Assembly: GCA_021234155.1 (NCBI GenBank)
Contig: JAJEKV010000003.1
Location: 11,899,819-11,963,818 of the forward strand
Origin: Isoetes taiwanensis
Taxonomy: Eukaryota; Streptophyta; Lycopodiopsida; Isoetales; Isoetaceae
DNA: 64,000 nucleotides
Direction of reading: 5' to 3'
A program made the position numbers and the translations under genes. Every line of letters begins with the position of its first letter. Within the stretch, counting starts at the first letter, position 1. This document shows positions 46,030 to 56,424 of the stretch, in pieces. A model generated the notes under the pieces. It was not told the origin of the DNA, searched no databases, and saw only the letters and a program-made list of their open reading frames with translations.

Positions 46030-48473
46030 TCAGTCCCAGCCATCCCTATAATTGTCTTTTGGACTTCTTGCACTATCATGCTTCTCTTGTTTACTACATT
46101 TCTTGCCGGTACAACCAGTACTGCACTTCTTGGTACGCTTCTTCCCACTCAATCTTTTCTCTAAATTAGCCATCCTCTCAGACAGGTTCACAATCATGAA
46201 ATTTTGCCAATCATTTTTCTCCATGTATTGCTGTAGCAGCATCTTCATATTCTGATTATCCTCCAACAGTTGCTTCATAACATCCCCATATTCATGCATC
46301 ATGGACGAGGAAGAAGCACCAGGAACTTCAGTTAACACTTTCTCTTCCAAAGGTATTTCAAAGGTTGCTTTGGATACTTCTCCAGCATTTCCCACATCAT
46401 TCATATCAGCCTCATGCAGATCATCTGCAACATAACAGCAATTTTTTTGTGGCAAAGATTGCTCTATGTCATCACGCTGTGCTGTAGCTTTAGAACTTTC
46501 AACATCATTCATAACAGCCATTGGAAGGTCATACTCTCTTGGCGAACATTCTTGTACAAATCCGCAAGCTACACCATTTCCATCAAATGTTAACTGCTCA
46601 GCACTTGACAGACCTTGTTCAAGTTCAACCATAGCATCTTGGCCTTGTTGTAAAGCTGTAGCCGAACCAATGATCATGTGATCTACAACCTTCGTGATTT
46701 GATCTTCGTCTCTTATTGGATCTTGTTGGAATTCATCTACAACTGTTTCCATACATACAAGATCTTGGTCTTTCTGTACTATTGCAGGGGCCTCAATGGT
46801 CATGTCATCAATAGCCTTTACAATTTGATCTTCCACATCCTCAACTCCACCGTGCTCAGAAACCTCCATGGTCATGCCATTTACAGCCTCCATAGAGTAA
46901 TTTTCTACATCCTCAATTTCATGATGCTCATCATAACATTCCACGTCACATGATTTCTGTTCTGCTTCGCATGGCTTATCTACCTCTCCAAAAGTCATGT
47001 CATCCACAGCTCGATCCTTTAATTCTTCACTTCCATGATGCTCATGTTGTTGGATGCCTTCAAAAAGTTTCTCTTCTGTTTTACCATCACCTTCCACACA
47101 GCCTGTTGGTGTGGCATCACAGACAATAGCATCTTTCACAAATGTAATTTCATCCCCACTTTGACCATCTTTTATGGAAGTCAATTCCTCAATACAGCTA
47201 GCCATCTGCTCCTCCTCAGATGGACCTGCCCCCAGGTTAACTTCCTCAGATGCCATTATTTCCTGAACTTGCTTAAGTTCTGCTCCCTGGAGCATAGCAT
47301 CTATGTTCTCTTGTAATTGTACTATCTCCCGAGTAAGACCTTTCCTAATTTCACGAACAAATGGATGAACTCCCTGCATAGATGTAAAAATAGCTTTAGG
47401 CCCAACTGCTTCGAACAAACCAAGTTAAAAGCATAAGGTTTGCTAAGGAGACATATACAAAATCAATATAACTACTTCTACTACAAAGTCAATATAACTA
47501 GTTCTACTAGAAATTAACAACTAGTTCATACAGCCAATACTACAATACTTAAGTTCCTTGCAATTCTATCAAACCAATAGCAAATAGCACAAGGATTTTC
47601 AATATCATCAAAAACATTAACCTAGCAAAGGTACAATTAATCCCACTAGAATTTAAGAACTAGTTTATACAGGCAATGCTACAATATTTTAGTTCCTTGC
47701 AATTCTATCAAACCAAATTGCAAATAGCACAAGGATTATCAATTTCAACACAACATAAAGAATTTGCATTCTTTAAATAAAAAGAGCCGACAGATAATAC
47801 AAACAATATACACCACACAAAAACAGACAAAATAGAATAAGGATCTTACTTGGAGGGCATCAAGCTGAAGCAAGAGATTCATTATTCCTTCTGTCAAACG
47901 CAGCCTCTCCCTTGAGTCCTCACGAGCCTTATTTATGTAATTAGGATCAGAAGTGCTTGATTTAATTTCATTCAACCTGGACTTCACATTCGCAATAAGC
48001 TTCAACTGCTGCAGGGGCCTAGTTCTTCTGACTCTGTAGCCTTGATATGCTGCCCATATACGATCAGCAGCCTCATCTGCGCTCATTGAAACAATCTTAA
48101 TTTTCTTCCCCTGGGGCTTATTATTCTGGGAACCATGTTGAGCCTTATCAGGCTCTTTCTTCTCATTTTGCATGATGTCCCTCGCATCAAACACAGGAAT
48201 TACACGGCTCTTGGGCATTTCTTGGGCATTAAATTTCTTTGCAACAGGAACCGAACCCTTCTTTATGAATGTAGGATCAGAAACCGGACCCTTCTTCACG
48301 AATGTAGGATTAGAACACCCCATATCGGAAGGATGAGAGGGCCCAAAAGAAAACGGCGAATTATGGAATTGATAAGGAGAATAGTACTGCTCACCGTTGA
48401 AGCCTGGATACCGAGATTGATTCCAAGAAGGCATGGCGTCGGAGTAAAGATCAGAAAACAATCCCCTGTGCAT
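46030..48473 (-). CDS. BAG-family molecular chaperone regulator, plant type with IQ-like motif
   Basis: Two exons: 47850-48473 and 46030-47373, joined in phase 0 across a GT-AG intron (CTCCAA|GTAAGA ... TATGCAG|GGAGTT), giving about 655 residues. The N-terminal 135 residues are Ser/Pro/Asn/Lys-rich. At about 138-158 an IQ-like calmodulin-binding motif reads RIWAAYQGYRVRRTRPLQQ, with W where IQ motifs have Q. A BAG domain follows (about 159-245): LRLTEGIMNLLLQLDALQ ends exon 1 and GVHPFVREIRKGLTREIVQL begins exon 2. BAG domains bind the ATPase domain of HSP70 and promote nucleotide exchange. The long C-terminal part is acidic with loose repeats (VKAIDDMTIE, MTFGEVDKP), then a short coiled coil and a Lys/Cys-rich tail. 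Start chosen as the first ATG after the TATA box; ATG 48434 is an alternative. Confidence 0.88.
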
Positions 48474-48588
48474 TGTAATTTCTACCAAGTATGCAAGATT
48501 GATGCAACAACCGATCAAATCGCTTGAGAAAGAGCTTCGATTCGCTAATGTTGAAACTTCGGGCTTTGATAATTGGTGCGTGGATCTT

Positions 48589-48714
48589 TTCGGGAAGCAT
48601 TTATAGGAACGCGAGATCTCTTCTAGACGCCTGAAGAAGTATCTGGACGCTTCGAGAATCTTGCCACGTGGTTCTGCCAGCTGGCACTTTAAGAGTGGCA
48701 AGTTGGTGACGTGG
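48589..48714 (-). promoter_or_regulatory. BAG promoter: TATA box, heat-shock elements, G-box and TGACGTGG
   Basis: On the minus strand, in order towards the gene: TGACGTGG (48707-48714), the G-box CACGTG (48665-48670), the heat-shock element TTCTCGAA (48651-48658), an imperfect GTCTAGAA (48621-48628), the TATA box TATAAATG (48598-48605) and a further perfect TTCCCGAA (48589-48596). Transcription should start near 48570, about 100 bases before the chosen ATG. The set predicts control by heat-shock factors and bZIP proteins (ABA or stress type), which fits a chaperone regulator. Confidence 0.7.
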
Positions 48715-48888
48715 AAAAAAATTCAAGGACTCTTTATATTTTTTCAAAACAAAGAGAGAACATGCAAATGTACCCATTTATAATTCGGCTCGGCCCTTTT
48801 GGGTTGTCGAATGTCGAAGGGGGCATACCTTTCGATTGTGTAATATAAGGGACTACGAATATTCCTTAGATTTGCAGGTCAAGGGCAA

Positions 48889-48918
48889 CTAGTAAATGTG
48901 TGCCCGGCGTTGCCGGGC
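48889..48918 (-). mobile_element. Helitron 3' terminus
   Basis: On the minus strand a perfect 7-bp stem hairpin GCCCGGC-AAC-GCCGGGC (48902-48918) is followed by nine bases (ACACATTTA), then CTAG and a host T. That is the textbook 3' end of a Helitron, a rolling-circle transposon. The element body would extend to the right from here. Its 5' end (TC...) was not located, and no Rep/helicase was seen, so it is probably non-autonomous. Confidence 0.65.
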
Positions 48919-49697
48919 TAATGTTTGGCATGTGTTTTTACTCGTTTTAACGTCCATATGTGCAACTTTCGACGACCGCACATCTTGATATTGGTAAGAA
49001 TAAACATTATTTACTTTTATACATAATTTTTTTTCAACCATTGATTTCAATTTTTTGGCCTCATGTATTTTTAGTTTACTCCCCGCCATTATTGAATCGA
49101 CATGACATATATGCATTAGCATGTCTCCTATGTTTTGGAAAATTGATTGTGAAAGAACGATTCAAAAGCTTTGCTTAGATTATAAGGATGAAATTTTTTT
49201 TGCTCTGGATCCCCATAGACCGATCGTAGATCTCCTTGACAGTTAAAATTGCTCTTTTTGTATCTAATTAATTGTTCCTATAACAAAGAAGAATTGATCA
49301 AAGTAGTTCATTTTACGTATAATCTTCTTATTTCCTTTCAGTTTTTTGTTTGGTTCTTCTAATTGTAAGATGGGTGAGCTTTACGGTTTGGCCCTGGATG
49401 CATTCAGGCACCCATGTTTGCTAAACTCATATAGACGACTTTGGATCTTTGATCACTTTTCCAAACAAAATTTCTATACATAAGCAGCATATGTTAAGCT
49501 CTTCAGTTTGGTTTGCAAATAGGCTTTCTCGTTTTATCTTTGCATTAGAGAATATATGAGGTCAATTAAGGGCCAAAACTTGATGCCACATCAAAAAGCT
49601 CGCGGCCAATGGGGAGAAGAGCTTGTACAAAGTTTTTTTTTACCGAGCCTCCTAACGCCATTCCAGGTGTCAGCTGCACATAGGTTCGGTAATATCC
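48919..49697. other. Non-coding stretch, probable Helitron body
   Basis: AT-rich, no gene recognised. Lies on the body side of the Helitron terminus. Confidence 0.35.
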
Positions 49698-50357
49698 GTG
49701 CCTCTAGCTTTGGGTGTCAGATTATACACAAGTAATTATGATCATTGCTCCCGCCCTCAATTCCCACCCAGGTGTTTTCTTCAACAGAGTTTGCGCAAAG
49801 ATCGATCTATCTGCGCCAAGGGAACTTTGATTTGCTCGAGAATAGCTTCGACATGCGGCAAAGGAAACTTCGACCGCAGAATAGCTTCGATCAAGGTAAA
49901 ATCACTGAGCCTTTCCTAGTATTTCTATTCCGTTCTACATTCTGATTTGAATTTTGTAACTCTAGATGGTTGTAAGCTCTATCACAGTCGAAAATAAATT
50001 TGAAAGGTTCGTGGTGTCAACCGGGAGATTTGTTACACTCCAACCCGGAATGAGAGGTGAGTGGCAAGTCAAAAGATGCAGGAGAAATGATGTGTCTGCA
50101 CATTGGAAGGCTTTGGTGGTCGGCTTTCGATCAGGCAAAGAGATATTTGTACAAGTGAGGCATGTATACACTCCAACAGATATGGCAAAAGAAAAAATAA
50201 GCAAGCGACAAACTTTTCCACAGTTAGAAGCAAATTGTGAGTATGTATTTCTATGCAATCCATATCTAAATTAGTTCAGTTACTTATCCAATTCATTCCT
50301 ATTCTCTCAGGTTTGTGTATATCTGATGTGGAGAATAAAGTCACACTCGATAAGTAG
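49698..50357 (+). CDS. Possible three-exon gene, BAH-like domain (tentative)
   Basis: Exons 49698-49895, 49966-50236 and 50311-50357 have GT-AG borders (ATCAAG|GTAAAA...CTCTAG|ATGG; AAATT|GTGAGT...CTCTCAG|GTTTG) and keep one frame, giving about 171 residues. The middle part reads VVSTGRFVTLQPG, then W-QVKRCRRND, WKALVVGFRSGKEIF and VQVRHVYTPTDM. The end reads LCISDVENKVTLDK. The spacing of these blocks recalls a BAH domain (chromatin protein-interaction module), but this is a weak match by eye. The TAG after TLDK may be a nonsense mutation, because coding-like sequence continues in other frames to about 51090. It could also start at the ATG at 49966. Confidence 0.4.
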
Positions 50358-51095
50358 TGTATTCCATTGCTTTCATCAAGATATGTTGTTCGAAGGTAGC
50401 ACACCAGTGCAGCTCAGAGAAAGGGATATATGGTTCTGGAGGTATGAATACTCTCCACGAAGCTCCAAGCTTATTGAGCTTCCATTGCCCAGACTGTTCA
50501 AGCTATACTACAGGCCTCTGGATGCCACTTCTGTCTTACTAGCACGGAGTAAGTTGTAGCAGGAAATGTTCACGGCATTGAAGGAGAAGGGAGGAGTCTG
50601 CGGGCATGTGAAGATAAATTTAGGAATTGATTTGTTCATTGCCTTATTCAAGAGTGCTGACAATGTTAAGAAGACCTTGAAGATGTTTACAGTTCAACAG
50701 TCGGTGGATAGTTTTTTAGATAGTCTATTTCGTGAAGGTTGGAGTGCTCGACTTCATGATGGAGCTGAATTTACTGAATGCAGGATAAGTCGAGACACGG
50801 TTCGGCTCAGATATTGCATTCAAAAGCACGATGTATGTCACTTTTAAGTATAGGAGATGGCGAAATGTCCGTGAAGGAAGAAGTACGTATGGATTCCAGT
50901 AGAACAAGACGACAATGATGGCACTCTTAAATATTCATAAGGATAATCAGTTGTTCAAAAGTCTCAGAGCGGAGAGCGAGTGTTCGATGTCCGACGGCAA
51001 TTGGAGTTTGAGACAGACTTAAATTTCTTCCATTCTATGCTAGACGGCCAAAAGGTGGGAAAGCGCAGAGAAGAATGCTATAATTTGGGGTCATG
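50358..51095 (+). pseudogene. Decayed coding sequence of unknown function
   Basis: Coding-like segments in shifting frames: PVQLRERDIWFWRYEYSP and LPRLFKLYYRPLDATSV (50410-50555), ALKEKGGVCGHVKINLGIDL through SVDSFLDSLFREGW (50570-50750), FTECRISRDTVRLRYCIQKHD, then KYRRWRNVREGR and YVWIPVEQDDNDGTL (about 50845-50935). Stops separate them. The segments look like one protein that has lost its frame, probably continuing the gene that begins at 49698. The family is not recognised. Confidence 0.4.
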
Positions 51096-51227
51096 CATGC
51101 CACCAAAAGTATTATCTGTATATGAATCTATGTAACGTAAATATAAGTGATGATTAATTGGAGATCTATTGTATATTAATTGCAAAGGTTTGCTTTCAGT
51201 GTAACATAAAAAATTAAAGTACCTAGG

Positions 51228-51626
51228 GTGCGAAATTGTGTATAACATAAAATATGGAAGTGTTATTTTCGCACAGTAGCCACGATGCGAAATTGTGCAT
51301 ATCATAAAATAAGGATGCGTTGTTTTCGCACCGTAGTCACGGTGCAAAATTGTGCATATCATAAAATAAGGAATCGTTGTTTTCGCACAGTAGCCAGGGT
51401 GCAAAAGTGTGCATACCATAAAATATGGAAGTGTTGTTTTCGCACCGTAGCCACCGTGTGAAATCGTGCATAGCATAAAATATAGAAGTGTTGTTTTCGC
51501 ACCGTAGCCACGGTGCGAAATTGTGCATAGCATAAATTATGGAAGTGTTCTTTTTGCACCGTAGCCACGGTGCAAAATTGTGTATAGCATAAATTATGGA
51601 AGTGTTAATTTCGCATCGTAAATACA
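51228..51626. repeat. Seven tandem copies of a 57-bp hairpin repeat
   Basis: Units start at 51228, 51285, 51342, 51399, 51456, 51513 and 51570. Each carries GTGCGAAATTGTGCATAGCA, then ATAAAATATGGAAGTGTT and TTTCGCACCGTAGCCAC. Across each join the text CGCACCGT-AGCC-ACGGTGCG forms an 8-bp perfect stem with a 4-base loop. Because 57 is divisible by 3, two minus-strand frames stay open with 19-residue peptide repeats (for example YAMHNFAPWLRCENNTSIF). A degenerate partial unit precedes the array. Coding use is unlikely; the conserved hairpin is the striking part. Confidence 0.92.
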
Positions 51627-51639
51627 AGGTTAATCGCTC

Positions 51640-53190
51640 TTGCATATCAAGCCGCTATTAAGGCGCTCACTTTCAAACTATCACGAATCGAGGCACTGCT
51701 GAACGACAATGGTAAAGAGCGGATCAAATAAGGCATGGGAGTTGTTTAGCACATGGTATGACAAAATAAATAGTAGAGAAAGAATGGGATTTTTGTTAGA
51801 AGCATCCAAAAGAGTTTGAGGAGGAGTTAGAGGAGCCAATTGATGCAACTACTATATACAATAATTTTTGTCTGACAATAGACATTATAGCAGAGTGTAA
51901 CAGGTCTACCGATGTATATGGGGGCATTCTTCATAGCTTCATGGCTAGAGCTGGACCTGACATGAAACCATATCCTGTGACTGGTTTGCCTTCAATGAGC
52001 ATGCAAGCTTTAATTAAGATGTTTCCGAAGGCTGATCATGACCGAATCAGGAGGTTTTTGAAGAGACTACCTGCAGAACTGTGCAGGCAAGAAGGCAAAG
52101 AAAGTTTTTTATAGCCTAGATATTATGTTCGCACATACATGATTTACACTAAGTCAAACCAAGATGCCGGTTCTTTTTCAAGTGTGCAGGTCGCTTAGAT
52201 AGAACGTCCTGCCTCACCAGTAGAGGAGCAGATAGATCCTGAGGAAGAGAAGTCATACTGAAAAATCAGGAGGGTATTGGAAGAGGAGGTCTCCGAGAAG
52301 AAACTCTCTACCTAGGGGTTATCATAAACATATCCCATCCACATAGGTGGGAAACCGTACTTGTTGCTGCCTGATCTATCTAAAGTGACAGGGCTAAGAG
52401 AGAACGAGATACTTGGCCAGATTTACGCCCATGTTGTAGGCCTGGGAGGACTTATGGACTTTGAGTCTGATGTTCCCAGATAAATGATGGAGGCTGTGAC
52501 TTATGATGGATCTTCAATACCTCCAAAGGACGCATTCGACATTGTCATGCAGCAAGCTGAAGCAGGGTATGAAGCAATGAAGGATGTCATATTTCAAGCT
52601 CCCAGCTCTTCAAACACCGCTTCTGTGTTCATAGAATATGAGTTGTCGAAGTCTTCTTTCTCAATAACAAACTCAGCAGTTGTCGAACATGACAAGAGAG
52701 GTATTTATCTCGTTTTGTTTTTCATTTCTTACCTGAATCTGATGTTCCTTTTATGCAGGAGTTATTTGTTGATGACTTTTGTGCAAGGCATGAGAGAGTC
52801 ACCCTAGGTCGGGACGCCAGTATTGCACATTATATCGGCTACCTTCACAAGGTAAAAATTATTGTGTTTCACAATAAATATAGCCCATCTGGAGTAGAAG
52901 AAGTCCTCAAGCTTAAAGCTCTGTCCTTAGCTAGCAACCATGTTTCCTAGCCGCGAACTATAATCGAGTTATAACACTAGATAGGCTATTGCTATGTACG
53001 TCTTCGGAGGCTTCAAAATGTACTATGTCCTTGCAAATAAAGCAACTCTAGGTTTCCTGTGCATAGAAGGACCTTGATATATTGTGTCTGTTAGATACAA
53101 TTGGAGCTGGAGTAACGGGTGAGGACTTAGAAACATTTGATTCGAGTATTCCAGACCTCGATGCCAAGAAAAAGAAATGTACTTGAGAGA
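51640..53190 (+). pseudogene. Decayed coding region of unknown function
   Basis: Coding-like stretches read GGILHSFMARAGPDMKPYPV and QALIKMFPKADHDRIRRFLK (about 51925-52060), GGKPYLLLPDLSKVTG and ENEILGQIYAHVVGLGGLMD (52350-52460), then MMEAVTYDGSSIPPKDAFDI to EHDKRG (52484-52700). After an intron-like gap ending TTTTATGCAG comes ELFVDDFCARHERVTLGRDA to YLHK (52761-52850), with a GTAAAA donor. In-frame stops and frame changes make it non-functional as read. No known domain was recognised. It may be the other half of the gene interrupted at 51.1 kb. Confidence 0.4.
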
Positions 53191-53297
53191 TTTTTGTATT
53201 AATATAAAATCTTTTCTATAAAATGCATAAAATATTTTTGTATCAGAAATGTCACTGTATGTCATTTGTTATTTCATTCATTCCTATGCACATTTCT

Positions 53298-53635
53298 AAG
53301 GTGCGGAGCCACGGTGCGGTAACACGTTGTCTGCAGGCTTTGAAATGATTCTCGCTCTGTGACTACGGTGCGAAAATTGCTTTTGTATGATTGTTCATCT
53401 ATGAAATGTATGAATTGTTAAAATTCGGTGTCAACTATAAATCCTTGTTAGATGTATATCTTAGATCTTGTTTAATTGTGAGTTCAGTCATTTCCTTATA
53501 CGTACATCAGGAGTGTAGCCACGGTGCGAAAACACGATGCTGCAGATTTTGGACTGGCCTTCTTTGCACCGTGGCTACGGTGCGAAAACGGTTATTACAT
53601 GGCGTGAGCATGATGCCATTTCGTGCAGTGGCTAC
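53298..53635. repeat. Scattered copies of the CACCGT...ACGGTG hairpin
   Basis: The same motif as in the 57-bp array recurs at about 53300 (GTGCGGAGCCACGGTGCG), 53365 (GACTACGGTGCGAAAA), 53515 (GTAGCCACGGTGCGAAAA) and 53567 (TTGCACCGTGGCTACGGTGCG, itself a perfect hairpin). The spacing here is irregular. Confidence 0.75.
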
Positions 53636-53639
53636 TATG

Positions 53640-54797
53640 AACTTTTTTTTATTCTAGAAGTTTATGGGATTAGGAGAGACAAAAGACCAAATCATAAGGC
53701 CAAATCATCAGCCCCAATTTATCATGCCAGAATCATCTTTATTGTGGATTTGTTTCTGATAGTGGGTTCTTATCTCGCCTTATGCCATAGCCATCCATTG
53801 CCGAAAGTCATTTCAATCGTTCTTCTCTGATCTCTGCTAGTTTTGTAACCATATCAAGAGCATTTTTACAATATCTCAAAATATATTAAGGGCATTTTTA
53901 TAAATACCCCAAAATAGAGGGGTATTTTTGAGATTTTCCGTCTAATTTATCTAAAGGCTAATAACAGGGTCGAGAACTCCACCGCTAACAAAAAGACAAC
54001 TGTTCTGGAATTGAGAGAACTTTGGAATAGACTAGGAAGGACAGAAGAATGTTAAAAAATGGCCTTTAATTTGCCTACCTTGTAGAAGCCTTTACCCTTT
54101 TGCAAAGATATCTAATCGGTATATAACGCAGTGTGTAGAAGCTTATGGGATTGGTTTCTGATCTTGGACAACTTGAAGTATGAAGCAATTATATAAAAGC
54201 TAGAGCATAAGATATTCTGAGAACCATTCTACTAGCCTAACCTTTGCCCTTCATTAGTTTGTAATCCTCATCCTATATAATCTTGCCAGGGCTATAAAGC
54301 TAAATCTAGAGCGGATAGAACCGTTGTTCAGTCAGATTCTCAGTATTGGGTTGAACTAGAGAAGCTTGTTTGCTTATGCTCTCAAGCCCAGTTGGATGGT
54401 GAACTTGTGCTAGAAGATCCAAGATCTTGCTTCCTGAAATATATTTTATTTTGTCTATTAAGTTTGTTGACTTTGCAGCAGGTAGTAACAATTTTCATGA
54501 ATTGGTATTACAACATAGTTTTAAAGTCCTTTGAGCATTGTCTGCTAGAAACATTCTTTATGACATAGTTATGACACCAATTATACTTGCTTATAGAGTT
54601 TACTTACACAGTTTAGATAAATCTGGATGCTCTTGGAAAGGAAATAGTTTTGAAATTTAGACGTGCTACAAATGATTGCACAAATAAATCTTGCTGGAAG
54701 CCATAGCTAAATTTTGAAGCAGTCTTTGCCCAAATCCAAATAATTGCATATGCAAATTGTCTTCCGCTTCAAAGAGATCGTGGATGACTTTTTCTGC
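53640..54797. other. Intergenic stretch, no gene recognised
   Basis: No supported coding region or repeat. Ends at the target site of the copia element. Confidence 0.5.
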
Positions 54798-54802
54798 TTG
54801 AG

Positions 54803-55504
54803 TGTGAAAGTTAAGTTCATATTATGATAAGGTTGCTTGTGTTACAGAAAAAGGTTATGGAAAAACAATTTTATATGGAAGGCATGGAACTTGTCACAGG
54901 AAACTATCTATACAGTTTAGATGCCAAGATAGTTTACAGATGCCCTAAAATGCACAGGTGCACATGGTTCAAGCTAAGAGGATAAGGGCAAAGGGAATAA
55001 AGGCATTAAGCTATTGGGAGACCTATTCAGCTTACACAAATGATAAAGGTTAACCCTATATGGTTCAATGGTTCGTGAAACCTTATTTTATAAGGTTCAA
55101 TAGTTAGTGATGAGTTAATATTATTAGTCGTGAATATTAGGTTCAATGGTTAAGGAGTAGATGAAATTCTCGGTCAAATAACAGATTGCCAGATTGATCT
55201 ATTCAAACTTAGAATGGTGCGAAGTGATAGAGGAGGATCGGTGCCGATTCTGGAAGGATTGATGCCAGCCTATAAATTAAGAAGCATGATCTGAGACACT
55301 CAGATCAAGCATTGTACAATTTGGATTCATTGAATGATGAATGCCCGGGCTCTCGATGTTGCAATGTAATTAAACCATTGAATATTTAGATTATGGCCTC
55401 AATGGTCCTATTACTAGTTTGCATTGATTATTTGTTTGGTTGAATCATTGCATATATGTGTTAATAAGTTTGAAATCTAGACATTTTACATTTGAATTCT
55501 AACA
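54803..55504 (+). repeat. 5' LTR of the copia element (702 bp)
   Basis: Starts TGTGAAAG and ends TTCTAACA. TATA box TATAAAT at 55271-55277. Matches 59734-60434 closely. Confidence 0.92.
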
Positions 55505-55505
55505 T

Positions 55506-55517
55506 TGGTATCAGAGC
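55506..55517 (+). other. Primer binding site, initiator tRNA-Met (copia)
   Basis: TGGTATCAGAGC one base after the LTR end, the standard plant copia primer site complementary to initiator tRNA-Met. Confidence 0.95.
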
Positions 55518-55530
55518 CAGGTTAGTTAAA

Positions 55531-56424
55531 ATGTCTAGTAGATTTGGAGCTGCTCTTCTAAGTGGAATCAAGACTTATGAAGGAGGTCTAGGTTTTTAGA
55601 TTTGGAAAGAACAAATGAAAAATGTATTAGAAAATGAAAATCTATGGGAATTGTTAGAAGAAGGGAATACTAATGGTGCAGTTAGTATAGTTGCAGGAAG
55701 AAGAGAGAATAGCTCTTCTGGGGAGGCATCTGCTGCAGGGGAACTGGATGCAACTGCAACAAGTGGAAAAAGTAGCATTTCCAGCAAAATTGACAAAGCA
55801 AAACTAAAAGAAGCTTATGCAATCTTAACCAGCAAGGTAGGGGCATCAATTTTGCTGAAAATAAGAGGTAAAACTCCTGAAGAAATATGGAAATATCTTC
55901 TTAAGCATTTTGAAGAAAAAAGCTCATCCCAGATTGATATTTTGGATAAAGAATTGAGAAAACTCAGACTTAGGGAGGAAGATGATTTAACTAATTTCTT
56001 TTCAAGGTTTGACAATATTGTGGCAGATTTTGAGGGAGCAGGAGTTGTAATGACAGATCAACAGAAGTTATTACATGTTGCTAGGGCAGTGGGAGAGAAC
56101 AAGCAGCTAGCCACCTTAATAAGAAATGTGGCCAGAACTAGGGAAAGTGCAGAAGAGATGATAAGGACAGAATTTGAGCAAAATAAAATGCTGACTGATG
56201 ACAATGATGAAAATACTGAGGTATTATATGCACGTCGTTCCAAATACAAAGGAAATAGCTCAAGGCAAAAGGGGAATATAGGTCCATGCTTTCTTTGCAA
56301 AAGTTATGGCCATCTTAAGGCTGAATGTCCCAAACTTAAAAATGTTGAATGCTTCAATTGTGGTGGCAAAGGCCATTATGCTAACAGGTGTTCCCCGCAG
56401 CAAAGGAAAGGGAGGCAAATCTAA
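55531..56424 (+). pseudogene. gag of the copia element
   Basis: The ATG at 55531 gives MSSRFGAALLSGIKTYEGG, then TAG at 55597 where a tryptophan or similar residue would precede WKEQMKNVL. After it the frame is open to 56424, with LRKLRLREEDDLTNFFSRFD and two CCHC zinc knuckles, CFLCKSYGHLKAEC and CFNCGGKGHYANRC. Gag packages the RNA. The pol text continues in the +1 frame from about 56400, by a shift that is either a mutation or the normal gag-pol arrangement. Confidence 0.88.

Noticed and set aside
51228-51626. CRISPR array
   Set aside because: The repeats are directly adjacent without unique spacers, in an intron-bearing plant-type genome with no cas genes.
51078-51645. Repeat protein encoded by the 57-bp array (19-residue units)
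   Set aside because: Two different minus-strand frames are open equally well because 57 is divisible by three; there is no start context, promoter or homology. Structure at the DNA or RNA level explains it better.
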